From: Pollenia angustigena
Lineage: Eukaryota; Arthropoda; Insecta; Diptera; Polleniidae
Assembly (NCBI GenBank): GCA_930367215.1
Contig: OV884057.1
Span: forward strand, 246,848,830-246,912,829
Direction: 5' to 3'
Length of the DNA stretch: 64,000 nt
Positions 21,158 to 32,991 of this stretch are shown here, one piece after another (the stretch's first letter is position 1; each line of letters starts with the position of its first letter). The notes beneath the pieces were generated by a model, which was not told the DNA's origin, did no database searches, and was given only the letters and a program-made list of their open reading frames with translations. Made by a program: the position numbers and the translations under genes.

Positions 21158-23013
21158 CACATAGGGGTTTTTTGCCAATCTAGCCGGACATTACTTTTTG
21201 TTTTAGCTTATATTGCTTCTTAAAAGTTATTGAGTGCTCCTATATCGATGAAACTTGGCAGAAATATGTGATATCATAGGCAGGTAAACCTCAAAAATAA
21301 ATAAAATCGGACCAAGGAGGAAAAGGTTCCCCCTTGAAGAACTAATCCAACCTCTGAAAAATTCAATTTTTTTTTTAAGTTTTCCCATACTTTTGTTTGG
21401 CGAATGCAACTTTTAACGTCGCTAAAGTTAAAAAACCTAAAATTAGAACCATTAGATCGTAAAATTACACTTTTCGCCCCCGCCCCCTTTTGAGGGCGGT
21501 TACATAAAATAATATTTGAAAAAAAATTTAAATATTAAAAGAAATAGATTACTAACGCCTTAATACTATAAAAATTAAATTTTTGAACTTTTATGGGTAG
21601 GTGGAGGTATACCTCCAAACCCCCCCCCCCCCCTCCCCGGAACGACCCTGTAAAAAAAAATTTTTTTTTTGCTAATTTCCAAAACATATTAATTTTTAAG
21701 ATTTTATGTATTTTATAGTATTTAATTTAAAGTTATTTATAATAGTAACAGCAAATTTTATTTAAAATAACTTCTCTTTTGCACAAAGATGATGATGAGT
21801 GACATGGTTCTTCTTCGTCTGCTTCTTCAAAATCCTCTTCTGAATCGGAATTCTCTTCAGAGCCAAGTACAGTTGGAAGCATAGAAGAAATTGCTTCTTT
21901 CGTAAAGGGTAATGACTTTTTTTTTTTGGAGTTGGTCTTATACTAGTAATCAGTGGGTCAGAACTGAGCAGAAGTCTATTTATAATATCTTTGTTACACT
22001 GAACCTTCGAAAACTTTCTAGCAAAATTCTGCCTGTAAAGCCGAAAATGTTTATTTCGTGCCTTAGACGCTTCTTCTGATAATAGCCCGATAGGCAACAA
22101 TGCCTCACTCATTACAGTTGCGCCATGTATTATACACTTCTTCCATTTTACTCTCAAAGCATCAAAATGGTTCTGATAACAATTTTATGCTATAACCAAA
22201 ATATATATTAAAAAAAACTAAAACTAGAGCCCAGGTTTGATTTTTTATTATATATTATTTTTGTTGTTAATGATTTTAAAAGTTATGCAAAACAGGTACA
22301 TTTATTTTGCTCCATAAAATAACGTCATTTAGCGGCGGCACAGGTGGTTAAAGCCCGTTACTTACTGTTTCGCACATCCCTTTTTTACACAGGTAATATT
22401 AGTCTTAGATGTAATAATTTAAATAAAAAACATCTACGTACAACCAAAACATTTTATGACTGACGAAAGGGTTTCTATCATATGTGCCTATGCAAGATGA
22501 GCAAAAACAGAAAAAAGGTGAAATTTTCAAAAAATCATAAAAAAAATGGCGCAACAACGCGCAACGTTTTTTTTTAATTTAAAAGGAGAGATTTCAAATT
22601 TTATTGTGATGTATAACATTTTTAAGAACTCAGCGGGCTTCACCTTCAAAAACCTTTTAAATTTTTTTTTTTTTTTACAAAAAAGTGAACAAAAAAATCG
22701 TTTTTTTTAATTTCGAACTAATTTTTTTATCATAAAAACTTCTAAAAAAATTTTTCGAAAAATTTTCATAATTAGCTGTTTATATAGTCTTTCACAAAAA
22801 AACCGTAAAAAGTCAATGAACACGCATGCAGTTTAATCAACTTTCCTGGTTTTAACAGTGTCCCAAAACCACAAATCTCAAGCAAAAGACTTGAAAATTC
22901 ACTATACGATGCAGAACTTTGTTGTCTGTCGAGCTGCGTACTTAAATTTTTCCATTTCTTAAATTTAATTTTTTGATTAATATCCGGCTATATTGGCAAA
23001 AAACCCCTATGTG
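21158..23013 (-). mobile_element. Transib-type element
   Basis: The ends start CACATAGGGGTTTTTTGCCA, with about 31 bp inverted at the right end. Flanks are GAACG (21153-21157) and GGACG (23014-23018). The minisatellite unit here reads CTAGGACGTCTAG, so deleting the element plus one flank restores it. A CAC start and a GC-rich 5-bp duplication are Transib features. The minus-strand frame at 21762-22157 agrees. At 1.86 kb it is shorter than an autonomous Transib. Confidence 0.85.
21762..22157 (-). pseudogene. Transib transposase C-terminal fragment
   Basis: The 131-codon frame contains KKCIIHGATVMSEALLPIGL followed by LSEEASKARNK, FARKFSKVQCNKDI and LLLSSDPLITSIRP. This run (IHG, LPIG, SEEA..ARNK, RK.S, SSDP) is, to my knowledge, the conserved C-terminal block of Transib transposases, the family from which RAG1 derives. 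The listed start is a TTG; the frame extends upstream about seven codons to a possible acceptor (TTGTTATCAG). No N-terminal or central catalytic region was seen in the element, so it is a decayed or deleted copy. Confidence 0.75.
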
Positions 23014-23345
23014 GGACGTCTAGTTTACGAATAAATCGACTTTTTAGTTTTTCATATAAAAAATCCATTTTTGGTAGGAAATTTGAGTGATCCCAGATTT
23101 TCATTCGTTTTCCTCTTGGACGTCTAGTTTACGAATTAATCGACTTTTTAGTCTTTCATATAAAAAATCCATTTTTGGTAGGAAATTTGAGTGATCCCAG
23201 ATTTTCATTCGTTTTGCTCTAGGACGTCTAGTTTACGAATAAATCGACTTTTAAGTTTTTCATATAAAAAAATCCATTTTTGGTAGGAAATTTGAGTGAT
23301 ACCTAAATTCCGTTCTTTTCTTCTTCTCTCTAGGGCGTCTAGTTT
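23014..23345 (+). repeat. Minisatellite, ~105-bp unit, right part
   Basis: Three more units of the same minisatellite, with GACGTCTAGTTTACGAAT starting at about 23016, 23119 and 23224. Confidence 0.9.
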
Positions 23346-24504
23346 AATAATAATAAATTTAATAATATATATTTTGCTATAACTTCGGTTCAGTTTGAGA
23401 TATAATACTGATTTTTTTTACATATAAAGAAGGAATGAAATAGAGCTGGCAAGCTATCGATAGTGGGCAACATTCGATATTTTTAATAAGTTGTTGACAA
23501 ACTATACTATCGATAGTATCGAATTCTTTTTGGAGTTCTTAAATTTAATTTATAAGTAATTACCGTACGTTTCCATGTAGCATTTTCCAAAATTTGGAAT
23601 AAAGTTTAATCTTTCTTATATTTTCAGCCATTTTCCTTATCACAAGCTAAAGTTGTACTTTTTTAATTTATTTTCAATTGCATATGAAGTTGAATTTTCA
23701 AAATTTTAAGAATAATAATGTACACTGGGTAGTATGCAAAATAATTTAATTTCTATTGAAAGTATTCAAAATATTTCCATTGCTATCACGTTCTACATAA
23801 GCGTATTTTTAAAGTGGTGTGCCGAGTCCCAATATACTTTCTGGCTTAATTTTTCAACGAAATAAAATATTTTTTAAATATTACGTAGAATATTTAAAAA
23901 AAAATAAAATGTTCACTTAACACACTTTTGTTAGATGCTAATTTTTAAAAATAATTTATATACCCGTCATGAAACTGTTTATAAGACTGTGGTAAATTGA
24001 AATATATATCCTGCGAAAATAACTTTTATGTAATTTATTCTTTACTTCATTTATTGTCGAACGTTATACATTAAGTTTCAATGACAATCGAACAAGTCAC
24101 AATCAGCGTTACCGTTATGCGACTAAAGTCGCATTTTTGCCCCTTTTTTAATGCCTTGCCACTTTCTTTGCCCCTTTATTTTAAATCCCCTTTTGTATCA
24201 TTTTGTATGTTTTTGTGCCCCTTTTGCCCCTTTTTGAACTTCCAGCTTTTATATGATTGTATGTTTTTACTTAACCGCATAGAAGTGCATCCGCTTAACG
24301 GATTTTTTTTTTTAAATTAGCATTATAAAACAATAAGTGGTCCAATAGACTGAAAGTAGATACCTGGCAGTCCATGTTGAACTTATTAATAAATATACAT
24401 AGATGCATATTTTCAAAAATTAGATACTTATATAACATTTAAAGAAACAGCAAAGCACTGTAATGCATTAATAAAAAATCGTACCACTACTAACTTCTTC
24501 TAAT
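23346..24504. other. AT-rich DNA with isolated transposon ends
   Basis: No gene recognised. GAGCTGGCAAGCTATCGATAG at 23442 resembles, inverted, a sequence at 44010-44035, suggesting solo ends of one element family. CAGCGTTACCGTT at 24113 matches the terminal repeat of the hAT copies at 26573 and 28098. A pyrimidine-rich stretch (CCCCTTTTTGCCCC) follows. Confidence 0.4.
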
Positions 24505-24715
24505 AGGAAATTTCAGCACTAAATTTGGTCCACCTATCACTCATAATAAAGGCGCTATTGTGCCAAAGCCCTTATTTTGGGAATTATAACGGGGCTATAA
24601 GTCTATTTCTAAGTCAATTAGTAACCGATTTGGTTAAATTAAAAATGGAATGACAAACTATATAATAACGAACCTACATATATATTTCCAGCTGTGGTGA
24701 AGAGTAAAATTATAT
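24505..24715 (+). repeat. Interspersed repeat D fragment
   Basis: Carries AATTTGGTCCACC, GGAATGACAAACT and a GTGGTGAAGAGTA-like end, matching the 3' part of D copies, but degraded. Confidence 0.5.
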
Positions 24716-25643
24716 GCAACATTTCATACACGTTAACTTGCAAACAAGACGTGTGTTTTCACTGTGTATACATATATACATATGTACATTCGAACATCTC
24801 TATAGTGAAGTTCTATATAATGAAGCTTTCTATATAAAAAATGTAAAAAAATTATTATAATTTGATCGATCTCCTTACACACAAAAAAATCATAGCTAAA
24901 ATAACCTTAAAATATGGTATTTAATTAACTAAGCGCAAAGGTAGCATGGCAGTATCTTAGTTTCTTGATGACGATTTTAACAACAGTCGCACGTTTTAGT
25001 GGACAAAAATGTAGCAGCATTTCTTTTAAAATAAATTTGATAATTAAAAGTTAAATAAGCAGCACAAAAGGTTTTGTAGCCTAGCAGATTATTTTCCAGC
25101 ACTTTATTTCGTACAAGCAATTAAACACTTAACGCAAAAGTCTTCAAACTTTTCCTTATAAGGATATTATTGAAGCAAATGTTAATCGATAATCGAACTA
25201 AAATACCAGTTTTTATTAACAAAAGTAAAAAAAAATTTTTTTTATAAAACTTATCAATAATAAAAACTGGGAATTAAGCACGAATAACAAAATCTTTTGA
25301 AATTAAAATTTTGTATTCCCAAAAATTGAAATTACTTTTTGATAATAAACAGGCAGTGCACGGCCTAAAAAACACTTAATTGACAACATCTTTTGTAAGT
25401 TGTTGTTTTTTCATTTTGATTTTCTTAACCTACTTACAACTACAATTAATGTTGAGAGAATTTCAACTAATTGTAGTGGGGAAATGTAAGATGAGATGAA
25501 CCCACTGTTGTTTATTGTTGATGTGTTTTGTTTAAACTTTGATATTGTTACAAGTAGAACTGTTGCTATAATTCTTATACGTTTAACAGTTTTATTTGGT
25601 TTAATATCTTTAGTTTGTCTAAAACCTTTATGGATGAAGTTTC

Positions 25644-25673
25644 CTGATGATCTGGCCTAAGCAACCAGTGAAA
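25644..25673 (+). ncRNA. Hammerhead-ribozyme-like core in the tandem unit
   Basis: CTGATGA is followed by CTGG-(9 nt)-CCAG, which can pair as stem II, then GAAA. This is the order of a hammerhead catalytic core. The base of stem II has a U-U mismatch, stem III is weak, and stem I is not clearly formed, so activity is uncertain. Identical cores recur at 26113-26142, 27638-27667, 29163-29192 and, reversed, 13368-13397. Confidence 0.45.
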
Positions 25674-26572
25674 TGCATAGGAATAGCTTATCCCATCAAC
25701 AATAAATTTCAAGTGTTTTTATCAATAATAAAAACTGGGAATTAAGCACGAATAACAAAATCTTTTGAAATTAAAATTTTGTATTCCCAAAAATTGAAAT
25801 TACTTTTTGATAATAAACAGGCAGTGCACGGCCTAAAAAACACTTAATTGACAACATCTTTTGTAAGTTGTTGTTTTTTTCATTTTGTTTTTCTTAACCT
25901 ACTTACAACTACAATTAATGTTGAGAGAATTTCAACTAATTGAAGTGGGGAAATGTAAGATGAGATGAACCCACTGTTGTTTATTGTTGATGTGTTTTGT
26001 TTAAACTTTGATATTGTTACAAGTAGAACTGTTGCTATAATTCTTATACGTTTAACAGTTTTATTTGGTTTAATATCTTTAGTTTGTCTAAAACCTTTAT
26101 GGATGAAGTTTCCTGATGATCTGGCCTAAGCAACCAGTGAAATGCATAGGAATAGCTTATCCCATCAACAATAAATTTCAAGTGTTTTTATCAATAATAA
26201 AAACTGGGAATTAAGCACGAATAACAAAATCTTTTGAAATTAAAATTTTGTATTCCCAAAAATTGAAATTACTTTTTGATAATAAACAGGCAGTGCACGG
26301 CCTAAAAAACACTTAATTGACAACATCTTTTGTAAGTTGTTGTTTTTTTCATTTTGTTTTTCTTAACCTACTTACAACTACAATTAATGTTGAGAGAATT
26401 TCAACTAATTGAAGTGGGGAAATGTAAGATGAGATGAACCCACTGTTGTTTATTGTTGATGTGTTTTGTTTAAACTTTGATATTGTTACAAGTAGAACTG
26501 TTGCTATAATTCTTATACGTTTAACAGTTTTATTTGGTTTAATATCTTTAGTTTATCTAAAACCTTTATGGA

Positions 26573-27620
26573 CAGGGTTACCGTTGGAAATTTTCGAAAA
26601 GGGTCACAAAAAGGGGATTTTCCAGAAAAAGGGGTCAAAAAAAGGGTATTTCAATAAAAAAAGGGTCAAGTTTTTTATAAGCAGTATTTCCCATTTAAAT
26701 GAACATAATAAGACCAAGTTTTTTTATAAGCAAACAAAAAAATAATATTTCAGGTAGGAAGAGCTCAAAAAACTTAATTTTTTTATGGAATGCTCTGTCC
26801 TGTTTTTAACACCTGACAAAAAGTTTATTCTTTATCACTATAGCTAATTTTTTAATAATTTTTATGAAATTTTCCGATTTAGCGATGTCAAATAAATTTA
26901 AGTGTTTGTTTTAAATTTTGCAATCGTTCGCGAATTGTAACCATTTTCTCGATTAAAGCGATTTTTTCCTGTAAGTGTCAGATTTTTTTTTTTAAGCTTT
27001 TACGATTTTTAATAAATATTAGACTTTGCTATCATACCGCTGTTACCAAATATTTGGGAATTTCCGCTAATTTAGCAATTTTCACCTCTTGTTTTCATTC
27101 CTGTTAGGGCACTCTCAACACTGTCGATTCAAAAGGGGGCGATAAGTTCAATATCTTTTGCCATTATTAAGGGCAAATTTTTTTTGGAATAAAACATGCT
27201 ACTCTTTAAGATAGCATTTTAACATTTGACAATTTGACAATTTAATAAAATATCAAATTTTTGTTTTAAAAAGAAACCATCGTAAAAATTAACAATTATG
27301 TATATGAGTTATGTTTGCTTTTAGGGAAATTGTACTTTACTATCAAAAATCAAGGAGAAGAAAGCATGGAATTGTAAGTTTATACTTTGAGTCTGTTCCA
27401 TATCAAGCAATGTTTATTTCGAAAACATTTGTTTAGCACTTCTGTTCCGCAGTGTTGACAAAAAACAAAATGTGAGAGATATTTCCAAAAAAGGGTCAAA
27501 ATGTGTCACAAAATGGGTGATAATGATACCAAAGTATAATTTAAAAGAAGGGTCATAAAAGGTATCAACACCGTCGAAAAAGGGTCAAATTGATACTTTA
27601 GTATCACAACGGTAACGCTG
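26573..27620. mobile_element. hAT non-autonomous element, copy A
   Basis: Ends are CAGGGTTACCGTTG and, inverted, CAGCGTTACCGTTG, with an exact TTTATGGA duplication (26565-26572, 27621-27628). Length is 1048 bp with no transposase; AAAGGGTCA-type phrases recur near both ends. Confidence 0.9.
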
Positions 27621-28097
27621 TTTATGGATGAAGTTTCCTGATGATCTGGCCTAAGCAACCAGTGAAATGCATAGGAATAGCTTATCCCATCAACAATAAA
27701 TTTCAAGTGTTTTTATCAATAATAAAAACTGGGAATTAAGCACGAATAACAAAATCTTTTGAAATTAAAATTTTGTATTCCCAAAAATTGAAATTACTTT
27801 TTGATAATAAACAGGCAGTGCACGGCCTAAAAAACACTTAATTGACAACATCTTTTGTAAGTTGTTGTTTTTTTCATTTTGTTTTTCTTAACCTACTTAC
27901 AACTACAATTAATGTTGAGAGAATTTCAACTAATTGAAGTGGGGAAATGTAAGATGAGATGAACCCACTGTTGTTTATTGTTGATGTGTTTTGTTTAAAC
28001 TTTGATATTGTTACAAGTAGAACTGTTGCTATAATTCTTATACGTTTAACAGTTTTATTTGGTTTAATATCTTTAGTTTATCTAAAACCTTTATGGA

Positions 28098-29145
28098 CAG
28101 GGTTACCGTTGGAAATTTTCGAAAAGGGTCACAAAAAGGGGATTTTCCAGAAAAAGGGGTCAAAAAAAGGGTATTTCAATAAAAAAAGGGTCAAGTTTTT
28201 TTATAAGCAGTATTTCCCATTTAAATGAACATAATAAGACCAAGTTTTTTTATAAGCAAACAAAAAAATAATATTTCAGGTAGGAAGAGCTCAAAAAACT
28301 TAATTTTTTTATGGAATGCTCTGTCCTGTTTTTAACACCTGACAAAAAGTTTATTCTTTATCACTATAGCTAATTTTTTAATAATTTTTATGAAATTTTC
28401 CGATTTAGCGATGTCAAATAAATTTAAGTGTTTGTTTTAAATTTTGCAATCGTTCGCGAATTGTAACCATTTTCTCGATTAAAGCGATTTTTTCCTGTAA
28501 GTGTCAGATTTTTTTTTTTAAGCTTTTACGATTTTTAATAAATATTAGACTTTGCTATCATACCGCTGTTACCAAATATTTGGGAATTTCCGCTAATTTA
28601 GCAATTTTCACCTCTTGTTTTCATTCCTGTTAGGGCACTCTCAACACTGTCGATTCAAAAGGGGGCGATAAGTTCAATATCTTTTGCCATTATTAAGGGC
28701 AAATTTTTTTGGAATAAAACATGCTACTCTTTAAGATAGCATTTTAACATTTGACAATTTGACAATTTAATAAAATATCAAATTTTTGTTTTAAAAAGAA
28801 ACCATCGTAAAAATTAACAATTATGTATATGAGTTATGTTTGCTTTTAGGGAAATTGTACTTTACTATCAAAAATCAAGGAGAAGAAAGCATGGAATTGT
28901 AAGTTTATACTTTGAGTCTGTTCCATATCAAGCAATGTTTATTTCGAAAACATTTGTTTAGCACTTCTGTTCCGCAGTGTTGACAAAAAACAAAATGTGA
29001 GAGATATTTCCAAAAAAGGGTCAAAATGTGTCACAAAATGGGTGATAATGATACCAAAGTATAATTTAAAAGAAGGGTCATAAAAGGTATCAACACCGTC
29101 GAAAAAGGGTCAAATTGATACTTTAGTATCACAACGGTAACGCTG
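28098..29145. mobile_element. hAT non-autonomous element, copy B
   Basis: Near-identical to the copy at 26573, also 1048 bp and flanked by the same TTTATGGA (28090-28097, 29146-29153). It was duplicated with the array unit rather than inserted independently; differences seen are single-base T-run changes. Confidence 0.9.
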
Positions 29146-31439
29146 TTTATGGATGAAGTTTCCTGATGATCTGGCCTAAGCAACCAGTGAAATGCATAGG
29201 AATAGCTTATCCCATCAACAATAAATTTCAAGTGTTTTTATCAATAATAAAAACTGGGAATTAAGCACGAATAACAAAATCTTTTGAAATTAAAATTTTG
29301 TATTCCCAAAAATTGAAATTACTTTTCGAAAATTTTTATTTTAGTTTGAACAAGTTAGAGTGCTATATTCGGCTGTGCCGAATCTTTGATACCCTTCACC
29401 GACAGTTCGAATATTTCAGAAGTGATATCTATATGATTTCTATTTATTATTTATTTATCTTTATAAAAACAGACATCATAATTAAAATTGGTTGCGGTTT
29501 ATTATTAAATTATTGACGAATAATCTTGAGTAAAATATCATGACTCGTAAAAGCTTAAGCCGAACTTAAATGATTTTCAGGAGGGGGATTTATATTGGAG
29601 CCATGTTAAGTTATGAACCAATCATCCTAAAATTCTGCAGAGTGATTTCTTATATTTAAAATAAAAATTTCAATATATTTTAAAACAGCGGTGAAATAAG
29701 TTAAGGCGTTTACAGTGAATTTCAGTAGGCTGCTAAATATGAGATCTAAGGTAAATTATGGACCGTATATCACAAAATTGCATAGCATTTTTTATGGCCA
29801 TATGGAACAAATTTTTACCGTAATATCTATATTTGCTACGGTTTTAGGCGTATTTAATTAATTTACCAGAGTAGGCTTTATATAGGGCCTTTAGTAAATT
29901 ATGCACCGATCACCACGAAATTTATTAGTGTGATTTCTAGTCATATAAAACTGTGAAGTATTAAATTATATTCCGATAGCATTATTTATTACGGTTAAAG
30001 GCGTACTAGACTGTTTTCCGGGAGTAGGGTTTATATGGGGCCTTGGGCAGTGAAGGGCACATTTGCAAATCCTATGTACGCGTGCACAGGAATAAAAATG
30101 CTGCTTGTGTGACGTCGACACATGTACTAGGGTGTTCATTTAATCGACCTTTTGCTTTAATCGGTTAATCGCTCGATTAATTAACCGAGGTTTTGGTTTA
30201 ACTGGTTAATAATCGGTTAATTTAGTTTTTGATCGGTTAACCGATTAATAAAGTTTTTTTTATAAATTAAGTAATTTCAATATATAAAAATGCATTAATT
30301 GCTTATTATTTGGAGTTTATAAGTAAAAAAAAAAACAATAAAACATCAAACATAACAATTCTTGAACTAAAACGAGCAAGCAAAAAAAAACAATTCATAA
30401 ATATTTAATATGCATTTTCCAATTAATGCACAAGGTGTGGTATCAAGTCATATCGTCATAATATCCTAAATAAAATTTAAAATTTTTTAAAGTAAATATT
30501 TCAAACAAAATGAAAATTGTAATGCTGTGTTCATTGATTTGTCACAACTGTATATTTTAATTCAAAATATAAGCAGTAGCTTACAGCAGTCATATCGTTG
30601 GCTTAATATGCAAACCTGCTAACTCACTTTCAGCACATTTTACAGGAGAGAAAAAAAACTTTTTATTTTTCCTATTTGAAGCTTGATAGAAAATTAAAAT
30701 TACAGTCAGTTTTACACACTTCAAGACTTAAATAGAAGAAAAACTACATGCCGGTCGACGAGGCGTATCTTTCTCTCCCACACGGCATCAAAATCTCAAT
30801 TTACATAAAAAGTGGATTTAGAAGGTTTGCATATTAATCCGACGATATATATTTCCTGTAATTATTTATGACTACCTTGTGAATCCCCCAAATATTTACA
30901 TATTTATGTATACAAAAATAAACTGAGATAATTTTATTAGTTATTTCAATAGTTAAAGGAGATCTTATAAAATAATCTTTAAAAAAAGTTATTTATTTTA
31001 AATGTTTAGGATTAAAGCGACTCTTTTCTTTCGTTTAACAAAATTTGACTTGGAAAATAAACAAATAACTAAACACATCCCAAAAAGTACGTAAAACAAA
31101 AAAAGGTGTTGGCAATCAAATATTTAACCCATTTTTCGCCACATTCATGTTGATCGATGATGAAGATAAAAAAACATTGAAAAATATTGTAATTTTAGTC
31201 ATCGGTCGGCGGAGAATAGGTTAAAATGAAGATACCCAATAAAAAATTTTATCATTTTGCGAAGCACTAATGGTACATTTAAAAGAATAAGCGCACAAAT
31301 ATGCGCTACGCTATAAGACATACAGAAATGCAGTAAAGTAAGTGAAAGAACTCTTAACAACTTTTATAAAAAAAAAATAACATTTCCAGTGCTACGGCAC
31401 ACAGAGGGATTTGTCCATACAATGTTTGGCAAAAAATAT

Positions 31440-31803
31440 AAGGAGTGCTCGTAGAATGTTGAAATTTTGCTCTGGGCCTTTGGATAGCTCAATTAAGAAA
31501 AATATAAAGTTTCATCAAAATTCGCCACGCCCTCCAGCCACCGCCCTTAGAACCCAAAATTTTTTTTTGGCCCAAAGTTTTTAAAATTTTGCTCTGAGCC
31601 TTTATTTAGCTTAATTAAATAAAAAATAAAGTTTCATTAAAATTGGCCACGCCCTCCACCCACCGCCCATAGAACCCAAAATTTTTTTTTGGACCAAAGT
31701 TTTTGAAATTTTGCTCTGAGCCTTTATTTAGCTCAATTAAGAAAAATATAAAGTTTATTCAAAATTGGCCACGCCCTCCACCCCCCGCCCATAGAACCCA
31801 AAA
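31440..31803 (+). repeat. Tandem repeat, three ~122-bp units
   Basis: GCCACGCCCTCCA recurs at about 31524, 31645 and 31768, with GCTCTGAGCCTTTATTTAGC and AGAACCCAAAAT in each unit. Confidence 0.85.
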
Positions 31804-32647
31804 TGAAATCAGTAAATAAATCCACATTATTATTGCAATTTATAAGTTCCTTGCACAATTCACTATATGAAACACAAAAGGAACCCATTTTAAAAATTAG
31901 TTATGTTTATTAGTTTTCTTAAACATTTTTTTGGCAAATATTATTATTTCAAATAATCATATGGTTTTGTTTTTCTTTTTTTGTTATGCATTTTTTCGAT
32001 ATTTTTGTCAATCAGTTATTAAAAAATAAAAGTAAAAGCCTAAAAGTATACAAAACCTTTTACTGTTAATATACATTGCAATTTATTGTAAATATTCACA
32101 AAAAATACGTGAGTTTTATCACAAAATTTATAAGTTTGTTCAGCGATCGCAAAAAGTCGCAGAATTTTTTTACATAAAATGAAAGAAAACATTCCAAACT
32201 TTAATTTAGTAGTAGTACTAACACGGAGGTAGACCGAGCTAACTTATTTTTTTTCTAATGAAAACTGCAAATGCTAAATTTTTTGGAGTCATTTTGATTT
32301 GCTCAGATCTCTTAAACTATATATGTAATTTAAATAATTTTTCTTTCCTATTAAATTTAAAATACTATATTTTAATAAGAATGCTCTAAAACTATTCGTC
32401 GTTAAACCATATTTATTGTATAACCAACTGAAATGTAGTAAAATTTTCATCAGTTTTCGTTGTATAATATTTAGATAACTTTACCACACTCTTTTTTGTA
32501 CAAAATTTTATTTTTTTCGAAAACAAATCATGGTTTTCTACTAATGAAACATTTCTCTACAGAATTGCATCATAAGAATTCTAAAAAATAACTGTAAAAA
32601 AATAGACTTTTTGCCAAAAAAATACCACTGTGCGGCATTCCCTTACT

Positions 32648-32874
32648 ACGAAGCAGGTTTGTAAGGGAGAATACTAAAAAATAACTGTATCAAAATATTC
32701 TGTGTGCAAAACTGATCGTTACATCCAACAATTTTTATATGCGCTGAATAATGCGCTTTATGTGTCCAAAATGTATTGCTTCAAAGTGGGAACTCGCCAT
32801 ATAAAATTCATGCCTTCTGTATGCGCAATGGTAAGCGAAACGTTTATGTTTCTCCCTTACAAACCTGCTTCGTT
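32648..32874. mobile_element. Short inverted-repeat element
   Basis: ACGAAGCAGGTTTGTAAGGG at 32648 is inverted at about 32855-32874, extending to 23 bp. A 66-codon frame inside (32702-32899) has no recognisable domain and is not called a gene. Confidence 0.55.
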
Positions 32875-32991
32875 GGAAGCACCATTTTTTATTGGGTAAC
32901 TGAACACCTTCTTTGTTTGTATTAAAAAATATTTTCTAAACAAATACATTTTGTATATGAGACGAAACAAATAACACAGTACAACAGCCAA

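Larger units (their letters stand above)
25254..29325 (+). repeat. Tandem array of a 468-bp PLE-type unit
   Basis: Units start (TCAATAATAAAAACTGGG) at 25254, 25722, 26191, 27716 and 29241; the last is partial. The first two are 468-469 bp. The next two are 1525 bp each because both hold the same 1048-bp hAT at the same place. Each unit has a hammerhead-like core (25644, 26113, 27638, 29163) and GGGAATTAAGCACGAATAAC. Units differ at very few positions, so the amplification looks recent. The core type links it to terminal repeats of Penelope-like elements, but no reverse transcriptase accompanies the array. Confidence 0.9.

Noticed and set aside
20500..23345. CRISPR array
   Set aside because: Repeats are ~105-bp direct tandem units with no unique spacers, in eukaryotic DNA; this is a minisatellite.
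26434..28228. Two near-identical ~90-100-codon frames (MNPLLFIVDVFCLN...)
   Set aside because: They run across the junction of the tandem unit and the inserted hAT; duplication explains their similarity and no domain is present.
32702..32899. 66-codon frame ending near a GTAAGC splice-like site
   Set aside because: It lies mostly within a short inverted-repeat element and has no known domain; no acceptor or partner exon was found.
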